64,000 nt of DNA from Blasia pusilla (taxonomy: Eukaryota; Marchantiophyta; Marchantiopsida; Blasiales): positions 16,616,001 to 16,680,000 of the forward strand of contig CM114275.1 in NCBI GenBank assembly GCA_050084515.1, written 5' to 3'. Made by a program: the position numbers and the translations under genes. Below the pieces are notes generated by a model. The model saw nothing but the letters and a program-made list of their open reading frames with translations. It searched no databases and was not told the origin of the DNA. How positions within the stretch are numbered: position 1 is the stretch's first letter; the number at the start of each line of letters is the position of its first letter. Positions 48,687 to 58,271 of this stretch are shown here, in pieces.

Positions 48687-50267
48687 TAAGAGTGATTTTC
48701 AGATCTGCTGTACCGAATCAACTGGAGTTTCCAATGAAGCCTTCGTAAACAAAGAAAGTGTAGTAAGGCCAGCAACAGGTTAAATTCTTTGACTAGTTAC
48801 TTGGGGCTGAGAGAGAGTGCGTTGACCTTTCCTAGCCTTTCTCATGCCAAATCTGTGTTTTGTACTTACAATCATCATTATCAAATACTATCAGATGAAC
48901 TCTTTTTCCGCCTCGTCATGTTTGCTTTGGATTTGTGAGCCTCGATTTGTATTCCTTGAATTATCATGCTTGGATGAAACTTCGTGTGATAGCAACTGCA
49001 AGTCTACTACACAAGTATACTGTGCAGGTTCAAGTGTTCAACTTTGAGTGAGACTTGCCACTCGCGGTTTTTTAATTGACATGTGAATTTCTCTCCAAGG
49101 GTTCTTCATTTCTTTATCACTGTATAGAGGTAAAAGAGCTATAGTGTCAATCTCTTGGATATGATATTCATTCCCGTATGAAGGTGAACAAGAGCGATTG
49201 CCAGCAACACAGAACGTCTGTCCGCACTGGGAACTTCGGCTATTAAATCTAACATCTACGACCGGGAGAAGCTACATAACCTACAAAAGTACTCCACCGA
49301 GACACCTTCACACTTATCTAAACCTGGAGTTGAAGGTGACACCGTAACTCAGGAACTGCTTCACGCGAGTTCCGGTTCATCGTGTTTACAATCGGAAATT
49401 CTCATCATCATTCCACGATTCACCTCGGCTGTGGAGCAAAAGTTCAACAACTTCATTTTCATTTGTCATGAGGCAGACTCTCAACAGAAAAAAGCATCTA
49501 AAGTTCAGCAACTTCATTTATAGTGGTCAAAGGACGAACTCCCGTCAAAAAATGCAGCGAAGACGTTCGGAATGGCCACCGAGGTTCGGTATCTGCACGA
49601 GAATCCGGTCGGCATATGCCCGCAGTCTGAGACAGCATCGCGGACGAAGATGAGGAGAAACAACACCAACCGTCGGCGGCGAGAGTGAGCGGAAGTGATC
49701 TACCGTCACCACCTCACGCCTCCACCCACCGCGCCAAAACGAAAGTCGGTGGTGGCCAGTGCACCGTCGTCTCGACATGGGCCAGATTGGGCTGACTCTT
49801 CTCGGCATAGTATTCGCATGTCATATCGCCAGACGTGGCACCGCACCGTCCAAGGTGAAATTGCAATATTTCCTATGGGGTTGACACGCGCTCTAAACAT
49901 CTAAAAAACCCTAGAGGTGAGAGGACAAATTTGCCAAAAGGAACACATTAAACAAGTACTAGCATATTACCCCTACGTAATTCAAAGGTGAAAATCACCT
50001 TTGAATTACGTATTCGCTAAGTGGAGTTAGTGATTACAACAGGAAATGAAAGGTAAAAGAAAAAAAAAGTTGAGAATGAGTAATTATTGGAGGGGAAAAC
50101 GTAGAAGAAAATAAGAATGGAACAGAAAATGCAATGGAAATTTGCAAAATGAAAGTGGACTGTGATTAAAATTGAATGATTATATGGAGTAGTAATAGGA
50201 ATATTGATGATCTATATGAAAGAATGAATTAAAAAGGGTAATTGCAAGTGGGGGTAGGTAGGTAGTA
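48687..50267. other. TPI 3' flank and spacer
   Basis: The first part probably includes 3' UTR. AAGTTCAACAACTTCATTT and AAGTTCAGCAACTTCATTT are repeated at about 49441 and 49501. GC-rich at 49.55-49.85 kb with no recognised gene. An almost ideal hairpin lies at 49974-50012. Confidence 0.4.
49974..50012. repeat. Perfect 18-bp inverted repeat, 3-base loop
   Basis: TACGTAATTCAAAGGTGA (49974-49991), loop AAA, then TCACCTTTGAATTACGTA (49995-50012). Not followed by a T-run. It lies about 250 bp upstream of the gypsy-like element. Confidence 0.95.
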
Positions 50268-50820
50268 TGTCACGTCCTTTAGAATAGATCGGTGAGATCT
50301 AGTAGAGCGTCTTCAAGAGTAGTGGAGGACAGGCTTAGGAGGTCGAGGAGGACCTGCTGAGGCCCCGGGAACATCCCTTCGTTTTGGCTCATTTGGAACC
50401 ATATTTGTGAACTTATTATTTTAGATAAGTACCATTTTGAATATATGATCGACTTTCTATTTTTGGTAAGTGGCCCTTGACCTCCTACATTAGGTCAAGA
50501 GCCAAAGAGATGACTTGGGAGAATAGATTACCATGGAGAGAACTTGGGAGAGGGGAGAGGTATATATCCCAAAGAGAGAGAGCTTGAGAGCTCATTCTCT
50601 CTTTGTTGAACCTCTTGGCATGAGGGGGCGGAGCTATGGTCCCTTGCCTTGTGAGTGTAACCCAAGCCTATCATTAGGAGAGTGGGTTTGGTTTGACATG
50701 AGAGAGAGTGCACACCTTTGAGAGCTATGGTGTGAGATTGTGTAGAGAGAGATTGGATCTTACTTTACAAAGAGAGAATGAGAGAAAGAGAGAATGCGAG
50801 AATGAGAGAGTGAGAGAGCT
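50268..50820 (+). repeat. Segment A (5' terminal segment of copy 1)
   Basis: Starts TGTCACGTCC and ends in a GA-rich tract. Shares with the minus-strand copy the blocks TTTTGGCTCATTTGGA, GTTGAACCTCTTGGCA and GTGGGTTTGGTTTGACATG. Segment B does not follow it. Confidence 0.8.
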
Positions 50821-51950
50821 TCATGGGGGAGCTCTCTGGTCACTCGCTATTTTTGCAGGTTGGGGACCGTGTTCCCCATTCAACGGCTCATGGGAGTGCT
50901 CATCGGAGCAACGGTTGCTTGGATTGTTCTTTGCATTTGCCGATTTTTCGTGTGGAAGAGTGGCGTGCGGAAGCGTTGTCCAATTTCTGATAGGGATTGA
51001 ATATGGGGGCTGGTTGCCCCATGCCGGTGCTTTCGGGAGCACCATGTCGCTTGCTGATTTTCATTTTTACAGGTTTTACGTTTTTGTTGGGAGGAATAAG
51101 CGCGGAAGCCCTGACGAATGTTGGGTAGAAGAAAGAGACATTGGGCTTTACGACAGTCCCTGTCAGTTTTTACTGGAATGTCTGATTCCAAATATTTTTT
51201 GATGCTGGCGTAGACCGTAAAGCTGTGCACGCTATGCATCAAATAGTGCACAATTTGGAGTTGCGACCAAAAAGTTATGGTCAATCTTGAAAAATTGCCA
51301 TTGCTAGGCGATTTTTAGGATTAAATTATGCAAACCCTAAACCAGCCGCCACACCGGCGGCGGCCGTCGCCGTCATAGTCATCGTCAACCGTCAACCGTC
51401 AACTTTCACCATCAAAGGTCAACTGTCACAGTCAACGGTCAACCTTCACCAGCGACGGTCAACCGTCACCGTCACCATCAACGGTCAACCGTCATTGTCA
51501 ATGGTCCACCGTCCGTTGTCCACCCTTGATTGCCATTGCCGTCGTTACGGAGTGGAGGGTCTTCCACAACGTTTGTTGATTCTCGGACTTGCGTCGCCAT
51601 CACATACTTTGTTTTGGCCGCCACCGTCATCAACCTGTGATGGCATATGACCTCATGTTATAGTGTTTGAGTTTTGATTTCCTGCTACTATATTGTGATT
51701 GGTAGCCGCTCAACGACGATCGGGTACCGTGCCGTGACGCCACGGCTCTCAATTCAGGCGGCATGGAACGGCACGGCCCTTGATGATGGGATGCGGCATT
51801 CGGCGGCATACCCTCCTCAATCAACAATAAACCCACACTCTGCTTCACAAAGCCGGAGCGGCTCCGCGGTCAAGACGGTGTAGTGCCGCCACGAGCGGCA
51901 GGGCGCAAAAATCGGCGGCACGTTGCGGCTATCTAGAGCCAGAGAGGGCA
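50821..51950 (+). other. Leader region of gypsy-like copy 1
   Basis: Untranslated-looking sequence between segment A and the gag-like frame. I could not find a convincing tRNA primer-binding site directly after segment A. A GC-rich AT-poor block and the minisatellite at 51.37-51.54 kb lie inside. Open frames here (50708-51202) are not recognised. Confidence 0.5.
51370..51530 (+). repeat. GTCAACCGTCA minisatellite
   Basis: A dozen or so imperfect units of GGTCAACCGTCA or CGTCACCATCAA type in tandem, in the leader upstream of gag. Confidence 0.85.
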
Positions 51951-51959
51951 CCAGAGCGA

Positions 51960-52790
51960 GTAGTCGGTCCGGGTGGGCCTAGAGATCGTGCACCAAGTGG
52001 TCCCGTGGGGGGACGAGGAGCTAGAGTTGCCCGACAGGGTGGTGGAGCTGCCCGTGGAGGAGGTAGAGTACCACCAGCTAGACGCGCCGAGGGAGACGCC
52101 GGACGTGAGGCTGGGATGGCTCCTCAGATACAGCAGCTACATGAGCAGATTTCCGCTATGGCATTGAGGTTACCCGATGCCGGATCCGTGGCATCGACAT
52201 CATATGGAGCACCTAGAGATCTGGAGGATCCTGGTTGGTTGTGCGGGTATGCCAGATGGAGGCCGCCGCAATTATGACGCGTGGAGCAGCCGCAGAGTTG
52301 GATCCACAGCGAGGGGAAGCCAGTAAACAGACTAGGCTTCCTCAGTCTTTCACGTTGTCCGAAGCGATGAGGACCCCATCGATGGGTCCTCACGAAAGTT
52401 CCTTGAGAGTTGGTGATGTTGTTGGTGTGCAGGCACGGAGGGCGATGGGAGAAGAGAGTGCGACGACTCCTATTGTTGATGCTCAAGAGGGGCATGTGTC
52501 GAGCACATTGTTGGGGGCGGCCACTGTTGTGTACCGCACTCCTTTATTTTCTGCTTTCGATGTTATGACATTGGAGGGTACGCCCGCCGAGGCTTTTTGG
52601 CTGGCCGCGTCGCTATGTGAGCGCTGAGTTGGAGTTCTTGCATCACGTTGAGAGGTGATTGCACAGGAGGTGATGGACCTGCCCTTGGAGCGGATGCTCC
52701 GACCGTCCATGTCATATTCATGGCAGGCTATGGCTGCTAGAATGGTGGAGATGCCCGCTAGACCCGCGATAGAGCGTGCCATGGCTTCTC
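51960..52790 (+). pseudogene. gag-like region of copy 1
   Basis: The first part is a Gly/Arg-rich N-terminus (RGGGAARGGG-type) leading to MAPQIQQLHEQISAMALRLP and EDPGWLCGYARW. A second frame from 52235 has ASKQTRLPQSFTLSEAM and STLLGAATVVY, shared with copy 2. The join between them near 52.26 kb looks like a deletion, because a normal-length capsid region is missing. No zinc knuckle was seen. Role by position: capsid/nucleocapsid. Confidence 0.55.
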
Positions 52791-53265
52791 CTAGTGTTGT
52801 GTTGCTGGATAACCGAGGAGAGGTGTTCCTGTTGGTGAGTCATGGAGGTAGAACTTTAAGTCCGCAGCGCGTCTTGTTGGATTTAGAACACAACCCGTGA
52901 TGTTGGGGAAAGCGTCATTCAGAGGATTGGGCTTGACGAGAGCCGATGTGGAGCGTTGTCCATTCGGGATACAGACATCCTTGGATGGAGCGAGTACCAC
53001 ACAGTATATCACCCGACAAGAGGTCGTGGTGAGGATTCGCCCGGGACATCCTACAGATGAGTCCATGATGCGCGCCAAGGCGATAGTGATTGATGCAGAG
53101 TCCTACGACGTCTTGGTTGGTGGAGCAGTGTTATACTTGATGGGGTTTTCCCTGGATTACTGGGAGGAGTCAGCGTCCTACAGACCAGGATGGCAGGCAG
53201 GTGATGGGCGCCTAAGCTCATTACCTGTTCGATTCACAGGTTCAGTGATCGAGCAACGGCCATGA
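52791..53265 (+). pseudogene. Retroviral-type aspartic protease of copy 1
   Basis: The frame begins in the gag frame (GEVFLLVSHGGR) and is disturbed by a base loss in the active site near 52.885 kb. Copy 2 has LDSGAQPLMLG there. It then continues as MLGKASFRGLGLTRADVE, VVVRIRPGHP, and the late motif AIVIDAESYDVLVGGAVLYL, typical of the hydrophobic-hydrophobic-Gly end of retropepsins. It cleaves the polyprotein in active family members. The same frame runs on through a stop at 53263 into the methyltransferase region. Confidence 0.75.
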
Positions 53266-53268
53266 GAG

Positions 53269-54726
53269 ATGGCGACCTTAGCAGCATTTAGCATTGCCAT
53301 CACTTGGCCTAGTGATTTGATTGAGGGACATGTCCATGCAGAGGATACTCCCGTTCCTGACATTTCTATGGAGAGCAGTGTTATGGTAGCTGCATCATTC
53401 CGTGGAGGAGAGGTGCCATTGTGGGGCTCGATTGAGGAGCTTCGACGATTGGCATTTGAGCTCGTGTAGACCGCGTGGAGCGAAGCGTTTGCACCGGAGC
53501 GTGACAGGTCTGAGGAACCCGAGGTAGCAAGGAGTGCTATGATGACACCCTTGGATACCACGCCCATTGTGTGGTGTATCCCCGGGAAGGGTATTCGAGT
53601 GTTAGATCTCTTTGGAGAGATTAGCACCGGGTTAGGTGCTGTTTTGCAGGCATGAGTGCGAGTACAACAGTACCTGTATGTGGAGAGTGATGATGTTACA
53701 AGGCGCGTCTCACTACGACATGTGGCACAGTTACGCCTACGTTTTCTCGACTTATTGTCTGCATCCGCAGTACATGGGTACCAGAATTCCCTACCGAGGG
53801 ATATTTCGTTGTTGGAGGCGCAGGACTTAGAGCGGATAGGGACCATTGATTTGGTCATTTCTGGTTGGCCATGTCAGGGCCAATTGAGTGCAGGACGAGG
53901 CAAGAGGTTGGCTGACACTCAGTCCAGGTTATTTTGGGAGATGTTGAGGGTCTTACGGCAGTTGCAGGAGCACCAGTCTCGTTCTCCAGCCTACATTCTG
54001 GAGAATGTTCTGATCTTAGGAGACTCCAGGACATGGGTGGTGACGAGTGCTCATCAGGTGCGTGCCTGGATCGGCCCAGCAGTGTTCTTGGATGCGGCGA
54101 GTGTAGGTTCTAGAGCCCATCGCCCGCGTCTATGGTGGACCAACTTGGTGCCCCATGCGGTGTTACGGAGGGCGTATGCGAGAGTGGAGCGCCCCTCCCA
54201 TTTGTTAGTGGATTCCATTCTAGATCGAGGTTTTCGATCACAGGCAGTGAGGCACGATGATCGACCACCGTTGACTGTGGTCAACAAGGTAGGCAGGCCG
54301 CGGGCAACCTTGCCCACGTTTGTGAGTTTTCCCGCTTCCTATGCATACAAGGAGGCCGGTCCTGGCTTGGTTTGGAATGACCAGGTTTAGCGGTTGGTGG
54401 AGCCCAACGCCGATGAGAGAGAGCAAGCGATGGGATTTCCCATAGGAGTGACGGTAGTAGCGTTAGTGTCAGAGGCATCATGACGCCATGTCTTGGGTGA
54501 GGCGATGGACCTGAACTTCTGGACATGGATCCTCACCTTGGGAGTGGCTGAGCAGCGTCGTATGAGATCGCGACAGATCACAGCGGTTGCGTTGGTGAGC
54601 CCCATGCCTACCGAGACGGTGGAGGCACTGGCGGGGGCGAGACCCGAGGAGATCTACGCACCAGGGAAGATCGGGAGAGACACCCTTGGACTTCTTGGGA
54701 TGTTTTGCATGTACGCTAGGAGATGA
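53269..54726 (+). pseudogene. DNMT3-like cytosine-5 DNA methyltransferase domain within pol
   Basis: One frame with stops at 53467, 53653, 54388 and 54481. A linker (53269-53560) precedes motif I, RVLDLFGEISTGLGAVL (53.60 kb), the S-adenosylmethionine site. YLYVESDDVTRRV follows (motif II). Motif IV, DLVISGWPCQG, has the catalytic Cys at 53869-53877; GKRLADTQSRLFWEML follows. Motif VI is YILENV (54001), and motif VIII SRAHRPRLWWTNL (54.11 kb). A target-recognition stretch (TLPTFVSFPASYAYKEAG) precedes the C-terminal motifs EQAMGFPIGVT and VLGEAMDLNFWTWIL (54.42-54.53 kb). The domain is thus complete in order and size apart from stops. Spacing of the HRPRLWWTNL block, the recognition stretch and the MGFP ending most resembles DNMT3. 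It would methylate cytosine in DNA in active relatives. It sits between protease and reverse transcriptase. Confidence 0.9.
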
Positions 54727-54879
54727 TAGCCACAACATCGAGCGTGGTTTCGAGCATTTCATGTGGAGGAGATAAGAGTTTGCAGTTGGCTGCAGAAGAA
54801 CAACCGAGCGTTGTTGTTTGAGACGGGGTTGCACCATAGCAACCACCGATACCCGCGCCAGAGAGTCCTACCGTAGTCA

Positions 54880-55890
54880 CGATGGAGACTTGGGAGCTAG
54901 ATATGGGCCCTAAGTTGAAAGGAAGAGAGCGGCGCCAGATACATCAGTTCCTCACGAGCTATAGGAGTTGCTTTGCGTTTAGCATGGAGGATTTGGGTAC
55001 GTTGAAGGGGCCAGGGATCTGCATTGAGTTGTCGAATGATACGCCGATCTTCCGAAGACCCTACAGGTACAGTGATATGGAGAGGGCTCTGATTCAGAGT
55101 AGGAGCCAGGACTTTGGTCAGAGCAGGACTAGTGGAGATGTCGCATGGGGAGTATGCATATGCCATTGTCATGCCCGCCAAGAAGGATGTGCATGGCAAC
55201 TAGACGGATAGGCGGATGTGTGGGGATTACCGACCTATCAATCGGCAGACGAAGTCTGATAGGTATGCCATGCCCACCCTTGAGGAGATCTTTGATGCGA
55301 TTGGTCACGCAAAGGTCTTCAGTTCATTGGATTTGCGAGCCGGATACCATCAACTGCCTATCAGATTGGAGGACATGCAGAAGACGGCATTTTGGGGCAT
55401 CGATCCTCACGGGAAGGATTGTTTGTACCAGTGGCGGTTCTTACCATTTGGGTTAAAGAACGCCCCGGCTGAGTTTCAGAGGGTCATGGATAGGATCTTG
55501 GCTGGTCTGGATTTTTCTAGGTGTTATATTGATGACATCGTAGTCTTTAGCGCCACGGTTGAGGAGCATGAGCGACATCTAGAGGAGGTGTTTCGACGAT
55601 TGTAATTACATGGGCTGAAGCTACATCCATGCAAGTGCAAGTTCTTCTACGACCAGATTGAGTACTTGGGTCATACGATATACCCAAGAGGCCTTGGTGT
55701 TCAGCAAACGAAGGTAGAGGCTATCTCACGCATTCCACGCCCTACAGATGTGAGCCGTGTTCGCGCATTCATGGGATTGGCGAACTTCTATCGACGATAC
55801 GTCAAGGGATTCAGTTCAATTGCAAAGCCACTGACCTTGCTGACCAAGGTGGATCACGAGTGCCACTGGGGGGATGAGCAGGAGTGAGCA
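54880..55890 (+). pseudogene. Ty3/gypsy reverse transcriptase of copy 1
   Basis: An N-terminal part lies in another frame (54882-55211; RRQIHQFLTSYRSCFAF, PIFRRPYRYSDMER). After a frame change the core is read from 55216: CGDYRPINRQT, VFSSLDLRAGYHQLPI with the first catalytic Asp, FLPFGLKNAPAEFQRVMD, and YIDDIVVFS (55525) with the YxDD pair. The thumb follows (YLGHTIYPRGLGV, ALMGLANFYRRYV-type). Stops at 55603 and near 55886 interrupt it. Confidence 0.92.
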
Positions 55891-55896
55891 TTTCAG

Positions 55897-56340
55897 TTGC
55901 TCAAGGACTGGTTGACGTCTGCTCCCATCTTGAGGAGACCGATCAGGGGGCGTCCTTTCCAGTTGCACACAGATTGGAGCATGTTGGGGCTTGGAGCGGT
56001 GCTCACCCAGCATGATGATGAGGGTAGAGAGTTCGTGGTGGCTTACGCTAGCCGCTCGAACAACGCTGCAGAGGCGAAGTACAACTCGTATGAGGGTGAG
56101 TGCTTGACTGCGGTGTGGGCTGTCGCGCATTTCAGGTGTTACTTATTCGGCAACCCCTTTACCATCATCACTGATCATCAACCACTGAAGTGGTTGATGG
56201 AGTCTGACAAGCTTACAGGGAAGCTTGCAAGATGGGCTCTGTTGTTACATGAGTATGATTTTCAAGTGGTACATAGATCTGGGACCCTCAAGCAAGATGC
56301 AGATGGGTTGAGTCGTAACCCATGCCCGAGTCAGCAAGAT
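55897..56340 (+). pseudogene. RNase H domain of gypsy pol
   Basis: Directly after reverse transcriptase in the same frame: PFQLHTDWSMLGLGAVLTQ with the first acidic residue, then YNSYEGECLTAVWAV with Glu, then TIITDHQPLKWL with the next Asp, and RWALLLHEYDFQVVHRSGTL with DADGLSR. All four positions of the domain are readable. It degrades RNA in the hybrid during reverse transcription. Confidence 0.92.
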
Positions 56341-56529
56341 GCGACTGGAGCTCGATGGCATGGAGAGAGTGATGAGGAGTCGGTGCCAGGATGGCACGCG
56401 TCGGCCTATTTAGGCATGTTGGCTATGGAGAGCCAGAGTGTGGAGACTTCGATGGCAAGGTCTAGTGGAGAGTCCTTGGATCTCGAGGCCAGTGAGGAGA
56501 CGACAAGTGGTAGAGATATTCATGATGAT

Positions 56530-57560
56530 GGAGTAGTCTTGGAGTACCTTCGTACTGGCAGCGTTGCAAGCACTGTGGGTGCTAGAGAACGAGATCGGAT
56601 CCTACAACGGGCCAGACGGTTCCGTTGGGAGGGGACACATGTTTTGAGGGTTTGGGAGGATGGCAGAGTACGCGTAGTGCCACATCCTTCGGAGAGAGCA
56701 CGACTAGTGCAGCATGCCCATGAGGAGTTGGGTCACTTTGGGGTGAAGCGGACGTACAGCTTGCTCCAGATTCAGTATTGGTGGCGAGGCATGCAGACTG
56801 ACGTTCAACAGTTTGTTGCCAGGTGCATGGTGTGTGATCGGGTCCGAGCATCATTCAATGCTCCGACTCCCCAGTTGCATCCATTACCGATCATGGGCTT
56901 AGGGTATAGATGGAGTTTGGATTTTGCAGGACCTTTGCCTTTGACAAAGCGTCACAGTCGTTATGTGTTGGTGATGGTCGAGCACTTCTCGAAGTGGATC
57001 GAGTTGGTTGCATTGCCTGACAAAGCAAGTGAGGGAGTAGCTTTTGCCTTCCTTGACAGAGTGCTGAGTCATTATGGCGCACCGGTTGAGGTATTGACAG
57101 ACCAGGGTACCAAGTTTCGGGGTGAGTTCCAAGCCTTGTATGATCAAGCGCTAATCAACCACCGCACGACTTTGCAAGATCATCCCAAGGCGGATGGATT
57201 AGCGGAGAGAGTTGTGTAGACGGTGAAGAGGGGTTTACGCAAGTATGGATTGCAGAGAGGTCACCTAGGAGATTGGGACCTCCAGTTGCCATGGTTGGCG
57301 ATGGAATACAGATTCAGCAGGCAGGCATCCTTAGCGTCTTTTTCACCATACTTGCTAATTTATGGCCGAGAGCCAGATTCACCTATGGCCATTCGTCGAG
57401 ATGCTGGTGAGGTACTGGACCTTGATGATCGAGATGTATGGGTACAAGCATGTTCTCAGAGGGCTGAGTTATTTCAGAGAGTGATGCCCATGGCGTTCAA
57501 GAACTTGGCGATTGCGCAACATCGGGATACATTGAGGTATGCGACTATTCGGGATGGTGG
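56530..57560 (+). pseudogene. DDE integrase of gypsy pol
   Basis: The HHCC zinc domain reads HEELGHFGVKRTYSLLQ with CMVCDRV about 30 residues later. The catalytic core reads RWSLDFAGPLPL (first Asp, 56.92 kb), LTDQGTKFRGEF (second Asp, 57.10 kb) and DGLAERV (Glu, 57.20 kb). One TAG at 57217 stands where relatives have Gln. The downstream part (FSPYLLIYGREPDSP) is typical of plant and algal gypsy integrases. It inserts the DNA copy into the genome. This excludes a tyrosine-recombinase element. Confidence 0.93.
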
Positions 57561-57589
57561 TTATCAACCAACTATCCGGAGGTTTCATC

Positions 57590-58145
57590 AGGGAGATTAT
57601 GTCTACTTGCAGCAGACGGCACCGACGACTTTGGATGTGACTGTAGGGCGCACTATCCTGAGAGTGTGTGACGTTTTGCCATCCGATGTTCTCTTGCTAG
57701 AGGGACGCAATGGTATGGTATGGAAGGACCATGTGCGTAATTGTGCACCATGTCACCTTCTTAATATTGATAATACAATGGATCCGAGCTAAGCAGTAGT
57801 TCTTGCAGGCTTGCGTTGTATGTTGTGTGATTTTGCCCGTGGTGCGGCCACGATGCTAGTCTTTGATGGTTGTTCGAGAGGTTGGCATATGGCATGTCTG
57901 ACGCCACCTCTCACTAGGGTTCCTCGGGGATGATGGATGTGTCCGAGATGTACATAGAGGAGATACTAGATAGGTTTCGATCCCGACTTTTTCTCTGACA
58001 TGGATGACAGGAAGGTGACTAACGATGGGGCCACATGAGCACCCGGCCTTCTTGCTCTTAGCGTCCGAGAGATGTATGTCATGGTAGGTAGGGATAGATG
58101 GCTATCTGGAGTTAGAGGGACCTAACCACCAGCTAGGGGGGCGAT
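57590..58145 (+). pseudogene. pol C-terminus with PHD-like finger and conserved tail
   Basis: After integrase, GDYVYLQQTAP and ILRVCDVLPSDVLLLEGRNG resemble the beta-barrel that follows integrase in many gypsy elements. Past a TAA (57790), the same frame encodes a PHD-like finger: RCMLCDFARG, then FDGCSRGWHMACLTPPLTRV, then W-M-C-P-R-C. It differs from canonical PHD in having Phe at the third metal position. The minus-strand copy has Tyr there and no stop before the finger. A conserved tail (FSDMDDRKVTNDGAT and nearby DNA) runs to a G-run at 58.138 kb. PHD fingers usually bind histone H3 tails, so targeting or chromatin reading is an inference. Confidence 0.78.
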
Positions 58146-58146
58146 T

Positions 58147-58271
58147 GGAGATATTTTGGTACTTCTTGTCTCGTTGTTTGGATGCCATGAGTTAGCATGG
58201 GATCGTGCGTGTTTGTGTGTGTGTTCAGTGATAGCGATGTATGTTGTGTAGCGATGTGTATGCGCACAACA
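58147..58271 (+). repeat. Segment B (3' terminal segment of copy 1)
   Basis: From GGAGATATTTTGGTAC after the G-run to GCGCACAACA. The same segment occurs twice in the minus-strand copy and, in part, at 42.79 kb. It ends at the same base each time. Confidence 0.8.

Larger units (their letters stand above)
50268..58271 (+). mobile_element. Gypsy-like retrotransposon carrying a DNA methyltransferase and PHD finger (copy 1)
   Basis: About 8.0 kb bounded by TGTCACG at the 5' end and GCGCACAACA at the 3' end, with AGTA directly outside both ends (50264-50267 and 58272-58275), a possible 4-bp duplication. Internal order: segment A, leader with a CGTCAACCGTCA minisatellite, gag-like region, aspartic protease, cytosine methyltransferase, reverse transcriptase, RNase H, integrase, PHD-like finger, conserved tail, G-run, segment B. 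Integrase after reverse transcriptase is the Ty3/gypsy order. From 52.9 to 57.8 kb most domains share one frame, so the methyltransferase is part of pol. At least eight stops and a frame disturbance at 54.73-55.21 kb show this copy is dead. No full LTR is present at both ends. Confidence 0.88.

Noticed and set aside
49545-49808. 87-codon minus frame rich in Arg near the TPI 3' flank
   Set aside because: Arg/Pro/Ser richness fits GC-rich non-coding DNA; no family or splice evidence.
53178-53858. 226-codon minus-strand frame
   Set aside because: It is antisense to the methyltransferase and protease end of the gypsy-like pol. The plus strand carries the recognised motifs; minus-frame openness is a shadow effect.
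50268-58271. Classification as a DIRS/Ngaro tyrosine-recombinase element, because of the terminal repeat layout
   Set aside because: The pol has an HHCC zinc domain and D, D, E integrase core and a gypsy domain order, and no tyrosine recombinase was seen. The layout is reported as unusual instead.
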